A DNA stretch of 64,000 nt, from contig NC_087081.1 of NCBI RefSeq assembly GCF_026151205.1, positions 4,237,746 through 4,301,745 of the forward strand, written 5' to 3'. How positions within the stretch are numbered: the first letter of the stretch is position 1; each line of letters starts with the position of its first letter. Origin of the DNA: Bolinopsis microptera. Lineage: Eukaryota > Ctenophora > Tentaculata > Lobata > Bolinopsidae. The position numbers were made by a program, and so were the translations under genes. This document shows, piece by piece, positions 47,418-58,157 of this stretch. The notes below the pieces were generated by a model. That model was given only the letters and a program-made list of their open reading frames with translations. It had not been told where the DNA came from and made no database searches.

Positions 47418-47915
47418 ATGCCGGGCTACGTGAATTACTATTACAAGGACGGTAAGCTTCCGGATCATACTAAAACTACGTTTAAAGAGTACGAAATATT
47501 ATCTGTACACGGGGTCATCATAAAAAATGCTCTGACTCTGATGCACAAGATAACTTACATGCCTGGCCTTCTGCCGTCGTCGATAAAAGACTTATTTCCT
47601 CCCGATATACCAAAGTATGGCACGTCTTATGACGACAATATCGACTGGCTAACAACGTACTCTCAACCAGATCTACGCGCTAGTGTTCTGTATAAAGGTC
47701 CTATATTAGCTATTACCGAGCACAACATTAGTCGCATAACTTGCCCATCTAGCATTTTCTCAATAAGCATATATAAGAAATCAGCGAAGCGTGTAATGAT
47801 AGAACTACAAAGCTCAGGAAACGATGAAGAATGGCCACCTTTTCTGTTACATAATTTACCCGGGCTACGTAAATCGACAAGATCAGGCACACAACAAATC
47901 AACTACCGAGAATAA
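47418..47915 (+). pseudogene. LINE-A ORF2 C-terminal tail, second copy
   Basis: Same 165-codon frame and protein as 15484-15981, with a synonymous C/T difference in the TTTCTRTTACATAAT region (47846). It is preceded by the same ~295-bp MULE 3' flank and followed by the LINE-A 3' UTR up to the long-TIR element at 48078. Confidence 0.6.
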
Positions 47916-49420
47916 ACTAAGGAATAAATAAAACCAGACGGTTAGCACACTAGTCACTATCAACCATATGCCACATTTTTCACTGCCCATTCACTGTCAT
48001 ATTAATAGCATCATATAGATAGCGCTAGCAGGTGCTGATAAGACATGGGCTCAGTTATTCTTTTTTGTTTTATAGTACAGACAGATCCGTCTGAAAAAAT
48101 CGATCTGCTGACACTCAAAGCTTTCAGAGGATTTTTGACGTTTTTGAGTCCCATTAGGTGCCCTTCATAGCTGACCAACTTTTCCAAACTTTTCCACTTG
48201 TCTTAAGGCCACTTTTTGCCACTTTACCACTTTTTACCACCTTTCTTGTTTGTTGAATATCTTTAGTTGTGAACATCGTAAAAGGTTGCGGATCAATCGA
48301 GTGTGTTTATATTACCATGAAGAAAAACTTTTATTCTAACAATTTTTACGTCAGATAATCAGTTAATTGGATAATTATCAATTAGCTAATTAGCAAAATT
48401 CTAAAAAAATTTTATTGGCTCAAAATGATCGGAATAGCCTAAAACACGGAGAAAAGTAGTTTTTAGAAAAACTTTGAAAATTTTTCACTCACATTTTTTT
48501 TCGAGACTTGAAAAATTTCGAAAATTCAAAATATTTTTTTCCGCCAAAAGTGATCAAATTGCATGAAACGCGGAGAAAAATGCTTTTCGAAAAAACTTAG
48601 TGAATTTTTCGTTTCAAGAAAACTTAAATCACCAATATTTGTAGTTGGAGTTCAGTAAATCGCGGCAGATTTTAGTAATCAGGAATTACTAAGTGGAAAG
48701 GTCTGAAACTGAAAAACGTTAACCATACGGGATAAGAGTTTCATAACTAATTACAATACAGCCTTATCGATTTTCACAGAAACTGCACCAATGGCACAGT
48801 CAAGATCGAAAGACGAAACGATAGCCTGCTGTACTATCATTTTATTGATTTCAATGATGAATCAGTGGGGTTAAGATAATCACATTTGTAATAAATAAAA
48901 CCTCTCTGTACCGTCAATTGTGCTAATCTAAACCGGCCTACCTGGATTACCAGACCTCTTCTTTTCCACAACAATCAAACCAAGTAGTTCATATCGCATT
49001 TGGTGGGCGATGTAAGTACATATCGAGCTGTATTCAATCACAATACGACACAATGCAATACGTGTATATTATATTATGGCACTTAATGAGGTATATGAAA
49101 CGTTCTATACCGTACACTTCTCGTTTCTCCTGTGAGAGGCCCGGTATGGAGAGGTTTTACAGTTTATCACGAAAAAGTCTACTTGGCCTCATGACTCTTT
49201 GACAGCTCAAAGAAGGCAAAAAAATACCAGAAAGCTTAAAATGTCAGCTCGCTCTTTTCAATGCTCTTCGATCTGTCCCACATTAATCCCGAGCTGATCA
49301 TAATGGGCCCCGAATATCCTGCGGGAAGAACCTGTATTTTTACTTCACAACGTCCGGATTTCAAATCAACATCCTCAATAAAATACACATAACCCCGGCA
49401 TGCGCAGGGATTATATTTCA

Positions 49421-49526
49421 ATTTTTCCCGCGACGCGCGGGAAAAATTTATAATAATTTCGAGTGCGAAGCACGAGGGATTATTATGAAAATAACCCCGA
49501 CGTGCTTTAGCACGAGGGGTTATTTT
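49421..49526. other. Three consecutive hairpins, second copy
   Basis: Unchanged counterparts of the three hairpins at 17464-17569, offset by 31957 bp. Confidence 0.75.
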
Positions 49527-49937
49527 AATATAACTTAAGCGTGCCGGTGTTATGTGTTATAAACCCCTCCGGGTTAGTGCTAGGACCAACAAATTTGACA
49601 TTTTACTCTTAATTCTAGCTACATGAGATCATCTTAAATTTGATCCTTCGAACAGCTGTTGAGCAATGAAACGCAAACATAATCTTAGCAAAATGAATAT
49701 ATTTCTTTTATCTTCAGCATTTAATCAGTCGCATAATCTGAGAATATCAATGGTTAGTATGAAAATGTCAAAAATTCTCATCAAAAATGTAGTAAAGTCT
49801 CAAAAAATTAAATTAATATGAGATCATTATGGAAAATATGAAATGGAATTGGTGACTACCAAATAAATACAACTAAGGTACTATGACTTTTGAAATTGGC
49901 GTTATATCTAAACATTATTCCTCAGTCAGAACGTTGA

Positions 49938-50202
49938 ATGAATATGAATATCGATAAGGGGCGTCGAGTTAAGCCTGGCAAGCGATAAAAGCTAATAATG
50001 ATATCGTGTCATGAAGTTCATCAAAGTAGACGACTATAATACATGGCTTATATCAAACACGACAAAATTAATGAATATGAATATCGATAAGGGGCGTCGA
50101 GTTAAGCCTGGCAAGCGATAAAAGCTAATAATGATATCGTGTCATGAAGTTCATCAAAGTAGACGACTATAATACATGGCTTATATCAAACACGACAAAA
50201 TT
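49938..50202. repeat. 133-bp tandem duplication
   Basis: ATGAATATGAATATCGATAA begins at 49938 and again at 50071, and the two units are nearly identical to the AAATTAA junction. The first block copy has one unit, so this arose here. Confidence 0.85.
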
Positions 50203-50210
50203 AACCGAAC

Positions 50211-50566
50211 AGTGGCGTAACGTTACTTTTTGGCGCCCCCCCGCTCAACTCAAAAAGCGCCCCCCTTTCTGGAGCGCGCTCGCTTCGCTCGCTAGATTTG
50301 TCCGAGGGCCGTTGCCATCACAATTTTTTAATTTTAAAACGGAATATAAATGTGTGCCAATAAAATTTAAATTTGGAAAGTAAGAAGCCGCGCGCAAATA
50401 ATTTTACATGTAAGCCGCGCGATTTAGTAATTAAATCGCCAGTAATTTGCGCATGATTGTTTTCGCGTTGGATAAAATATTATCTCGTGATACATGTTAA
50501 CGGTTGTGATTGGACTATGCAGAGGGACGACGCGTTAGGGTAATAATAAATGTATCATGTACTGTA
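50211..50566. mobile_element. 356-bp hAT-like MITE with 8-bp TSD
   Basis: Flanked by AACCGAAC at 50203-50210 and 50567-50574. The first block copy has one AACCGAAC (about 18247) and no insert. The left end with the preceding C reads CAGTGGCGTAACGTTAC, like the element at 37208. The right end, inverted, starts TACAGTACATGATACA, so the TIRs are very short or worn. Non-coding. Confidence 0.75.
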
Positions 50567-52243
50567 AACCGAACCGGACAAAATCAAATGTAACCGTCGA
50601 GACAAGTTTTGGAACTGGTCCAATTAATGTAAGAGTTTAAGTAATGTAAGCAGTGTGCTGGAGTTTTGCCAGCGCCTGCAATTAGACCGATACGTAGATC
50701 GAGTGTATTTATAGTTCTTACGTTAAGCCATAGGTCACGTGACATTTTTTACCAATGCGCGTCGTAGTAGTTAGTCACGTGATACACGTCATCAAAACAC
50801 GTGACAGTACGCGGTTGAAATTCTCATGGAATATCAAAACAAAACAAATCTTGTTGAGCCAAATTAGCGGGGCGGGATTATAAAAGCTGTGCCGGGGTTA
50901 TTTATTCAGCGGGAAAAAACTAACAGCGGGAGCCGGGATTATCAAAATCTATTTAGCGGGAGCCGGGATTATCAGAATCTTATTCTATCCCGGAGGGGTT
51001 TATAATTAACAATCCTTCCTGATCAGGATCTGTCTCTATTAGCAATTTCCAAAATATCCTGACTCTCGTGGAACATTTCACTGTATGAATTATTACCGGT
51101 TCTTTACCAGTACCACCCCTTGCCCGACGCTCGTATCTACATCTTATCCTTGCCCATAAGTTATCCTTGTTGAATTTACTTTTAGCCAACCCTGACATAT
51201 GGGGGTGATTTTATCCCGCATAGCAAATGAAGCGGTCGCGGTATGCAGTACAATACAAAACAAGTCACAGTAGATGTTGGAAGGTGTATTTACACTTGCT
51301 TCCTGGACCTGGCTGTTCCTTAGTTTCCCTGGTCTGTTCTTGCCTTCTTCGAACTGTAAATGAGCCATGAGGCCAAGTATACGTTTTCGTGATAAACTGT
51401 AAAACGTCTCTATACCGGGTTTCTCACGGTATTAAGCGTTTCATAAACCTCATTAAGAGCCATATAATATACACGTATTGTGTCGTATTGTGATTGAATA
51501 CAGCTCGATATGTACTTACATCGCCCACCAAATGCGATATGAACTACTTGGTTTGATTGTTGAGGAAAAGAAGAGGTCTGGTAATCTAGGTAGGCCGGTT
51601 TAGATTAGCACAATTGACGGTACAGAGAGGTTTTAATTCATGATCACTAAAATCTGCCGCGATTTACTGAACTCCAACTACAAATATTGGTGATTTAAGT
51701 TTTCTTGAAACGAAAAATTCACTAAGTTTTTTTGAAAAGCATTTTTCTCCGCGTTTCATGCAATTTGATCACTTTTGGCGGAAAAAAATATTTTGAATTT
51801 TCGAAATTTTTCCAAGTCTCGAAAAAAAATGTAAGTGAAAAATTTTCAAAGTTTTTCTAAAAACTACTTTTCTCCGTGTTTTAGGCTATTCCGATCATTT
51901 TGAGCCAATAAAATTTTTTTAGAATTTTGCTAATTAGTTAATTGATAATTATCCAATTAACTGATTATCTGACGTAAAAATTGTTAGAATAAAAGTTTTT
52001 TTTCATGGTAATATAAACACACTCGATTGATCCGCAACCTTTTACGATGTTCACAACTAAAGATATTCGACAAACAAGAAAGGTGGTAAAAAGTGGTAAA
52101 GTGGCAAAAAGTGGCCTTAAGACAAGTGGAAAAGTTTGGAAAAGTTGGTCAGCTATAAAGGGCACCTAATGGGACTCAAAAACGTCAAAAATCCTCTGAA
52201 AGCTTTGAGTGTCAGCAGATCGATTTTTTCAGACGGATCTGTC

Positions 52244-53663
52244 AGTGTGCAATCAATCTTTTCGCTTGTGAGTTGATATCAGTTGTCTCTTATCAGTAAA
52301 TAGGTAATTGCACTGCCTTTTACTGTGCAGCTTTGCTATACACGAAGTATACACAATATGGAATTTTCGGTCAGTACACTTCACGAACTGGAGAAACAGA
52401 TTGAGGACTTATCAGACTCGGTTTTAGCGAATCTTAATTGCAGGAAACTAGAGGACCTCACTCATGACTTGTTCAAGCCAAAAGGCGTTACAAAGGATGT
52501 AATAACCGAAATAGTTTTGAAGATGGGGTCTATGATATGCAAATCGAGAAATGTTTTGAGATCAGCAGCAGAGACGCTTGACCAACAGAAATCAGAACAG
52601 ATAAAAACTCAGAACGAGCTCATCCAATGCAAATCTGGTAAACTAGCTTCAGTGAAGGAGACAGTGAAAACAGAAATGAAACTGTTTACAGATGTTGTGA
52701 AGAATAACAGCGTAGCTTCTGATATCTCTCCAGCTAAAATCAAAATGGCTGTGAAATCGGCGATTACAGAAGATGATCGGTCGAAAAACTTTATCATCTT
52801 CGGGGCCCCAGAACAGCTCGAATGTGAAGAGCAAGAAATGAACGAACGGGATCTCGTGGGTGATATTTGGGGTTTTATGAAGTTCATTGGAAGGCCGACT
52901 ATAACAAACATTGAGAGAGTGGGAGTAAAGATGTCTGACAGCCCTCGATCACGGCCGATAAAAGTTACTTTGCGAGATCCTGAAATTGTACGTGAATTTC
53001 TGAGCAGAGCAAAAGTCTTGAAATCGGTTGATGTGGCAGACTACAATTTCAACTACAACAAACTCTACTTATCTCCAGACAGGTCGCAGGATGAGCGAAT
53101 CTCTCGCCAAAAGCTCGTACAGGAAATGAAAGAGGGAATCAAGAAGGACCCGAGCAAGAAATATTACATAAAAAACAATAAAGTTTGTGTCGCTGAGTGA
53201 CTAATTATTTGAGAAAGTCAAGCATTTGTGTATGTGTGTGACGTTAATTTCATGGAGTTAAAACTTTTTGTATAACTGAGAACAGAGGTTAGAGGAACTA
53301 CTGATAAGAGTATGATTAGACTGTGTTGCGTTATCAGTTGACTTTTTGCATCACTCTTCTAGATTATACGTAATAGGGTAACTTAGTTATAGAATAGGAT
53401 TTTAGTTGTTGCAAGCATTGCACTAAGGTTTTAAGTTAGGTAAGTAGGCCACGAACTGTTGAGCAAACTGGGCTGGAAGCCCAAGCAATATGCAGTTCTG
53501 GTCTTGAGGCTATTTTACAATGTTTTATAACATGTGCTTGCAACTAGATCTTGAATGTCGCGTGCCCCACGGGGATTTGATTTATTCATACAATTTATTA
53601 TATATTGGTTCCAAAGCCCTTATGGGTACCAGCAAAAACTGGTTTTCAAACAAAAAAACAAAA
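52244..53663 (+). mobile_element. ORF1-only retroposon (HAL1-like) inserted in the TIR element
   Basis: Present only in the second block copy. It consists of a short 5' leader, one ORF (52358-53200), a ~400-bp 3' UTR and the end GGGTACCAGCAAAAACTGGT plus TTTCAAAC and an A-rich tail. That stem-loop end matches the LINE-A 3' end (GGTACCAAAAACCGGT plus CCCCAAAC and (CAAA)n), so it was probably mobilised by the LINE-A machinery. The target duplication is at most a few bases (CTGT). Confidence 0.6.
52358..53200 (+). CDS. Retrotransposon ORF1 protein (coiled coil + RRM-like), intact
   Basis: 280 codons from ATG 52358. An in-frame extension upstream to GTG 52325 lacks an ATG, so 52358 is chosen. 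The N-terminal half is a heptad-rich coiled coil (LHELEKQIEDLSDSVLANL through ETLDQQKSEQ and VKETVKTEMKLF). The second half carries DRSKNFIIFGAPE and then RSRPIKVTLRDPEIVREFLS, the layout of an RRM-like fold, followed by LYLSPDRSQDERISRQKLV and a basic end YYIKNNKVCVAE. This is the RNA-binding chaperone type of LINE ORF1, which coats element RNA in a cytoplasmic RNP. No frameshift or stop. No ORF2 follows, so it would depend on another LINE. Confidence 0.7.
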   Translation: MEFSVSTLHELEKQIEDLSDSVLANLNCRKLEDLTHDLFKPKGVTKDVITEIVLKMGSMICKSRNVLRSAAETLDQQKSEQIKTQNELIQCKSGKLASVKETVKTEMKLFTDVVKNNSVASDISPAKIKMAVKSAITEDDRSKNFIIFGAPEQLECEEQEMNERDLVGDIWGFMKFIGRPTITNIERVGVKMSDSPRSRPIKVTLRDPEIVREFLSRAKVLKSVDVADYNFNYNKLYLSPDRSQDERISRQKLVQEMKEGIKKDPSKKYYIKNNKVCVAE

Positions 53664-53763
53664 CTGTACTATTAACCTCAAGTAGCTTATAAAACAGTGC
53701 GTGTGATCATCTGTCGTATCAAATCAAATTATTTGTCACTATATGTTAACAAATCATGATATA

Positions 53764-55216
53764 GTAGTAGTAGTAGTAGTAAATCTTTCAAAGTACGAAA
53801 TATCTCTTTAAAAGAGCATCCTAGGCACCTTATAGATATCAAAACGCATAAAAAAGGAAACAAAAACATCAAACATCTTCTAACTTCTTCCACTCCTCCC
53901 TATCTAAAGCTAAAAATCTAAGGTTTTCGAAATCAATCAAATTCTTAAGTCTAATATCAAGATTTCTACTAGTCAAGTCTTTTCTAATAACATCTAATAA
54001 GTTTAAACATGGTCTACCCCGTCTCCCTTCCATAAAAATATCAGAATTTATAGCAAATAACATAGAGGTGTATGCTGGTGAGTCTTCCTGTCCTCTTAAG
54101 ATATGTCCTAACATTCTCCATCGAAACTTAGAGACTCTCACAGACAAGGGAGTGACATAACAACGAGCATAGAGTGCCTCATTAGAAATAACCCCAGTAG
54201 GCCATCTGATGTTGAGGATTCTTCGGAGGTGTTTGCGATGAGCAATATCAAGTTCATTCAACGAAGCTAGTGGTGCAGCCCAGGAGTTGCAGTTGTAGAG
54301 TAGAATAGAGACTACTTGTGCCTCGTAGATTTTGATCTTCCTTTGGACTGAAATCTTGCTCTTCGTCCAAACTTTCTGAAATTTACTAAAGGCAACATTA
54401 CCAAGGAATATTCGATTCTTGATATCCTTAACAGTGCACATCAACGAACCTAAAGTTTTGTTAGAGCGCCACTCTTCATCACCTCTATACACTTTTCCAA
54501 CAATCACCTTGCGTTTAACAGTGGGTTTAGGATCTGCTAAATAAAAATGGACAAATTCAGTCTTGGAAGAATTGATATGAAGGTCCCACTGCTGGAATAT
54601 ATCTTTAGCGATAGGAAGCATTTCTTTGAGTGGAGCAAGTTCAGTGTTATTAAAGTCAATATCATCAGAGTATCCTGTTTCGAGTGGCATGAATTCTTTT
54701 GAGATAGGAGGATTAGGGATTGGATGATTCACTGGGTAAGGTGTTGATGATACTTGGGAGAGTACAGATCTGAGGTGAATAAGTGCAGCGGCTTCAACAA
54801 CAGTAAATAGATTACCTGATAGTGCATCTCCTTGAAATGCTCCAGTTGTGCTTTGGAACTCAATTGATACAGTATTATTGACTTTTACTTTCAACACTGT
54901 GTTTGATAGTAGGAGCCGTACCATCCTAATTTCATCACTAGTACAGCCAGCATCTTCAAGAACATTGAGTACTGTTTCTCTGCTGATGGTGTCAAAGGCA
55001 CTTGACATGTCTATATTCATTCTGTGGTAGCTCCAATGCTTTCTAAGTACCACTGAGGTTAGCATACGTTGAGACCAAATTATATCGCCACAACTTCTAC
55101 CTCTCTTGTAAGCACTTTGTGTAGGACCGGTGTACTGATCTAGCTTGCCTTGGATACGTTTTAGGGTAATCATTGACAGTAATTTTCTGGAGCAGTTTGA
55201 GAGGGTGAGAGGTCTG
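53764..55216 (-). mobile_element. LINE-B, 5'-truncated insertion with 11-bp TSD
   Basis: Flanked by ATCATGATATA at 53753-53763 and 55217-55227. The 3' end (low coordinates) has a (CTA)n tail, read on the plus strand as TAG repeats (53764-53781). The 5' end is cut inside the RT. It sits in the LINE-A 3' UTR; the LINE-A copy at 33755-35160 has no such insertion. Confidence 0.8.
53869..55216 (-). pseudogene. LINE-B ORF2: RT through C-terminus, open but 5' truncated
   Basis: The frame runs about 450 codons without a stop. RT blocks: IRPLTLSNCSRKLLSMITL, QSAYKRGRSCGDIIW, MNIDMSSAFDTISRETVL (motif A), GAFQGDALSGNLFTV (motif B) and TGYSDDIDF (motif C; YADD has become YSDD, keeping both aspartates). 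Then SKTEFVHF, ILLYNCNSWAAPLASL, RWRMLGHILRG, GRRGRPCLNLLDVI and REEWKKL. The endonuclease and early RT are absent through truncation. It resembles the decayed LINE at 26950-29843, which supplies the APE endonuclease identity of the family. The long open frame suggests recent insertion. Confidence 0.8.
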
Positions 55217-55227
55217 ATCATGATATA

Positions 55228-55384
55228 CAAGTTTTAATTTTTAAAGTTTCTGTTTTTGTTTTTAATGAATAGACGTAATCAACATTTTCAATTTTCATAT
55301 TCACGCATATTAAATAAAATTATATTGTTATGTATTATATTATTTTGTAAACATTGGCCGGGTACCAAAAACCAGTCCCCAAAC
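55228..55384 (+). repeat. Terminal part of LINE-A 3' UTR after the LINE-B insertion
   Basis: CAAGTTTTAATTTTTAAAGT to GGGTACCAAAAACCAGTCCC corresponds to the end of the minus-strand LINE-A at 33774-33900. LINE-C begins about where the (CAAA)n tail would be. Confidence 0.55.
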
Positions 55385-55435
55385 CCTACTAATGGGACAG
55401 AGCAGGATCAACAACCTAACATCGTCCCTCCAGCT

Positions 55436-56593
55436 CGACGTGAGAGGAAGGCTCGCACAGAGACTTCCACTCGGCACACGTGGAGCAAGGAGGACAACAT
55501 ACAGCTCATGACGCTGTATTGCCAGAGCCAACCATCCCGCTCTGGTTACAGAAGGAGACTCCGGTCACTGTGGGATGATGCCGGACTCTTCACTTGTACA
55601 GATTGCAAGACCAAGCAAGGTCAATCAGAAATAATAATCTCCTCTCAGACATAGAACTACTTGAGATTCGAGGTACTCTTCCACCTAGCGTAGTGGAAGA
55701 GGCTCCAACATCGACAACTCAAGCTTTACCCACAGTCTCCCAAGCAATCAGGACGTTGAGGGATGCAACTATCCCAACTGTCGCCGCCGAAGAACTCACC
55801 CCCACCGCAACGGTACCTGATTTTGACAAGGAGGCAATCATTGAGCGGCTAAAAACCCTTTTAGAAGACCCTTGCAGTGATAGAAACCAAGCCCCTGAGA
55901 CATGTGAACAGAAAGAAGCTTGTGGAGGAAACATCTCTCATCGACTCATGTATACTTATAGCAGAGATTCCTACTTCTTCAATCACGGAAACCAACACTC
56001 TATTGCTTGCAGGAGCAAATAAGAATGCAGAGAAGCGGAAAACTCCGCTATGGAAAAGAAGAATCGAAGATAAGATTACCCAGGTGAGGAAAGACATCTC
56101 TTATCTTGAGGAGAAGAAGAAAGGTACTACCCTTAAACAAAAAATACTAGAAGGGCTCAACAGACGTCACCCCCTGTTGAAGAAAAAGGGTATATCATGC
56201 ATCATTGAGGAGCTCAAGCAACGTCTTCGTGCAAAAGCAGCTAAGATAAAGAGATTTAATAAAAGATGCGAACGATACCACCAGAACAAGTTGTTTGGAA
56301 ACAACCAGAGGCAGTTCTACAGAAACCTTCAAACAAACCCTGAAAAACAGGATATCTCCCACCCTGAGGCTGACAAGGATTCTTGTTTGAAGTTCTGGAA
56401 GAACATATGGGAGCAGCCGGTTGAACATAACAGTGATGCTGAATGGTTACCGGATGTCAGAACAGCACTAGCCTCAGCAGATGAACAGCGACAGTTCGTT
56501 ATAACTAACACCCTGGTTGCAGATAGAGTGAAGAAGATGACGGTCCTCTCCTGGTACAGACGGACTGCATGCTTATTGGATAAAGCACTTTAA
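55436..56593 (+). pseudogene. LINE-C N-terminal region with Myb-like domain
   Basis: Three overlapping frames (to 55654; 55594-56022; 55877-56593) read on from each other. The first ends with TWSKEDNIQLMTLYCQSQPS, RSGYRRRLRSLWDDAG and LFTCTDCKTKQ, a Myb/SANT-like helix-turn-helix (W, then LW) of the type that sets target specificity in R2-group elements. The second holds SDIELLEIRGTLPPSVVEEA and a Thr/Pro-rich linker to FDKEAIIERLKTLLEDP. The third has a Lys/Arg-rich helical region (KRRIEDKITQVRKDISYLEE, FNKRCERYHQNKLF) and a pre-RT segment with FWKNIWEQPVEH. Two frameshifts, near 55650 and 56015. Confidence 0.65.
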
Positions 56594-56594
56594 A

Positions 56595-58102
56595 GAACTC
56601 CACAATAGGATTGCAGATCAACTTATGAATTGCCTAACCAACGCTGATATCCCAGACTGGATGACATTGGGACGCACGTACCTGCTCATAAAGGACTACT
56701 CCAAAGGACCCATTCCAGGCAATTTCAGACCTATTACATGCTTATCAGCTATGTGGAAACTGTTCACTGGTCTAATCTCAGATTCCATATACAACCATTT
56801 AGACCCGCAAAAACTCCTCCCCCCTGAGCAGAAAGGGTGCAAGAAGAAGAGCAGAGGATGTAACGAACAGTTAATGATAGACAAACTCATTCTGAAGAAC
56901 TGTAAACGAAGGAAGCGGAACCTGAACATGACGTTTATAGACTACAAGAAGGCGTATGATAGCGTCCCACACTCCTGGATTCTGTCTTGTTTGACCATGT
57001 GTGGTATCTCTTCTTCCATCATAGACCTGTTTGAAGCCTCCTTCAAACAATCGTATGTTAACCTGATGCTTGGTAAAGTTTCCTTTGGGAGAATTTAAAT
57101 TAATAGAGGTCTATTCAAGGAGACTCAGTATCAGCTATTCACTTTATCATTAGTCTTATACCCCTGTCCATTCTTTTGAATAAGCATGACATAGGATACT
57201 CTCTGGAGAGGGGAGGTCGACCGAAAGTGTCACATAGGCTATACATGGACGACCTCAAGTTGTATGCCGAGAGTGAAGACGAAATGCAAACACTGGTTAA
57301 TACCACAGCAGAGTTCAGCAGTGACATAAAAATGGAATTCGGGCTAGAGAAATGTGCCGTGGTGAAGGCGAAGAAGGGAGCAAGAGCCGTATTCGAAGGC
57401 ATCTCCCTACCCACAGGTGAACAGATCCATGGGTTGAAGGACGAGTATAAGTATCTGGGAATACTAGAAGCCAATGATATACTACACAAAGAGATGAAAG
57501 CACTGGTTACAAAAGAGTATATCAGAAGAGTTAAAAAGGTTTTAAAATCCCAGCTTCATGGCAGGAATAGTATACAAGCAATTAACACCTGGGCTGTACC
57601 TGTGATAAGATATGGAGCTGGAATTCTGTCATGGAATACTGGAGAGACCAAAGCCTTAGATGTCAACCCCCGGAAACTGATGAGGATAAATGGAGCTCAC
57701 CACCCCCAAGGAGATGTTGATCGGTTATACGTCAGCCGTCAACTGGGTGGCCGTGGGCTACATAGTATAGAGGAAGTCTTAAAGAGAGAGGAGAATGCAC
57801 TCACCACTTATGTGGTGAGAAGTAGAGACCCAGAACTGATTGCTCTGAAGGACTACTTTGTCAAAGACAAGATACTCTTGGGTGAAGAGATAGAGAAAGA
57901 TATCGACCGAACACAACGCGAGGAAATCCGCAAGGAGAAGTGGACTGCTAAAGTGATGCACGGACAATTCCCAAGGCAGATGATGGGTATAGCGGACCCG
58001 TTAACCTCTTGGAACTGGCTCACTCAACAAGACTTGAAGAAGGAGACAGAAGGATTGTTGATAGCAGCCCAAGACCAAGCACTTAGGACTAAATATGTGT
58101 AG
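56595..58102 (+). pseudogene. LINE-C reverse transcriptase region
   Basis: First frame (to 57098): WMTLGRTYLLIKDYSKGPIP, NFRPITCLSAMWKLFTGLI, PEQKGCKKKSRGCNEQLMI and MTFIDYKKAYDSVPHSWIL (motif A). 57099-57175 encodes the motif-B region (RGLF..D......FTLSLVL) across a frameshift. Second frame (57176-58102): SHRLYMDDLKLYA (motif C, YMDD), KMEFGLEKCAVV, LKDEYKYLGILEAN, INTWAVPVIRYGAGILSW and VDRLYVSRQLGGRGL, all typical of R2-like elements, ending at a stop after ALRTKYV. Both catalytic aspartates are present, so damage is limited to frameshifts. Confidence 0.75.
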
Positions 58103-58157
58103 CACAGGATTGACAAAACACCTGGCTCTTCTCCCCTCGGCAGACTCTGCAGAAATC

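Larger units (their letters stand above)
48078..53666. mobile_element. Long-TIR DNA element, second copy, with insertions
   Basis: Left end CAGACAGATCCGTCTGAAAA after TA (48076-48077). The right arm runs from about 51355 to 52243, where a 1.4-kb retroposon splits off the last bases; CTG plus TA and the LINE-A 3' UTR resume at 53664-53668. Left arm to about 49205. The interior repeats the 61-codon minus-strand frame (49236-49421) and has minus-strand frames at 51144-51368 and 50980-51198; the first of these has a counterpart in the other copy (SFAMRDKIT then a conserved GWLKV), so they may be shards of an unknown gene. Two AGCGGGAGCCGGGATTATCA units lie at about 50935-50990. Confidence 0.7.
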
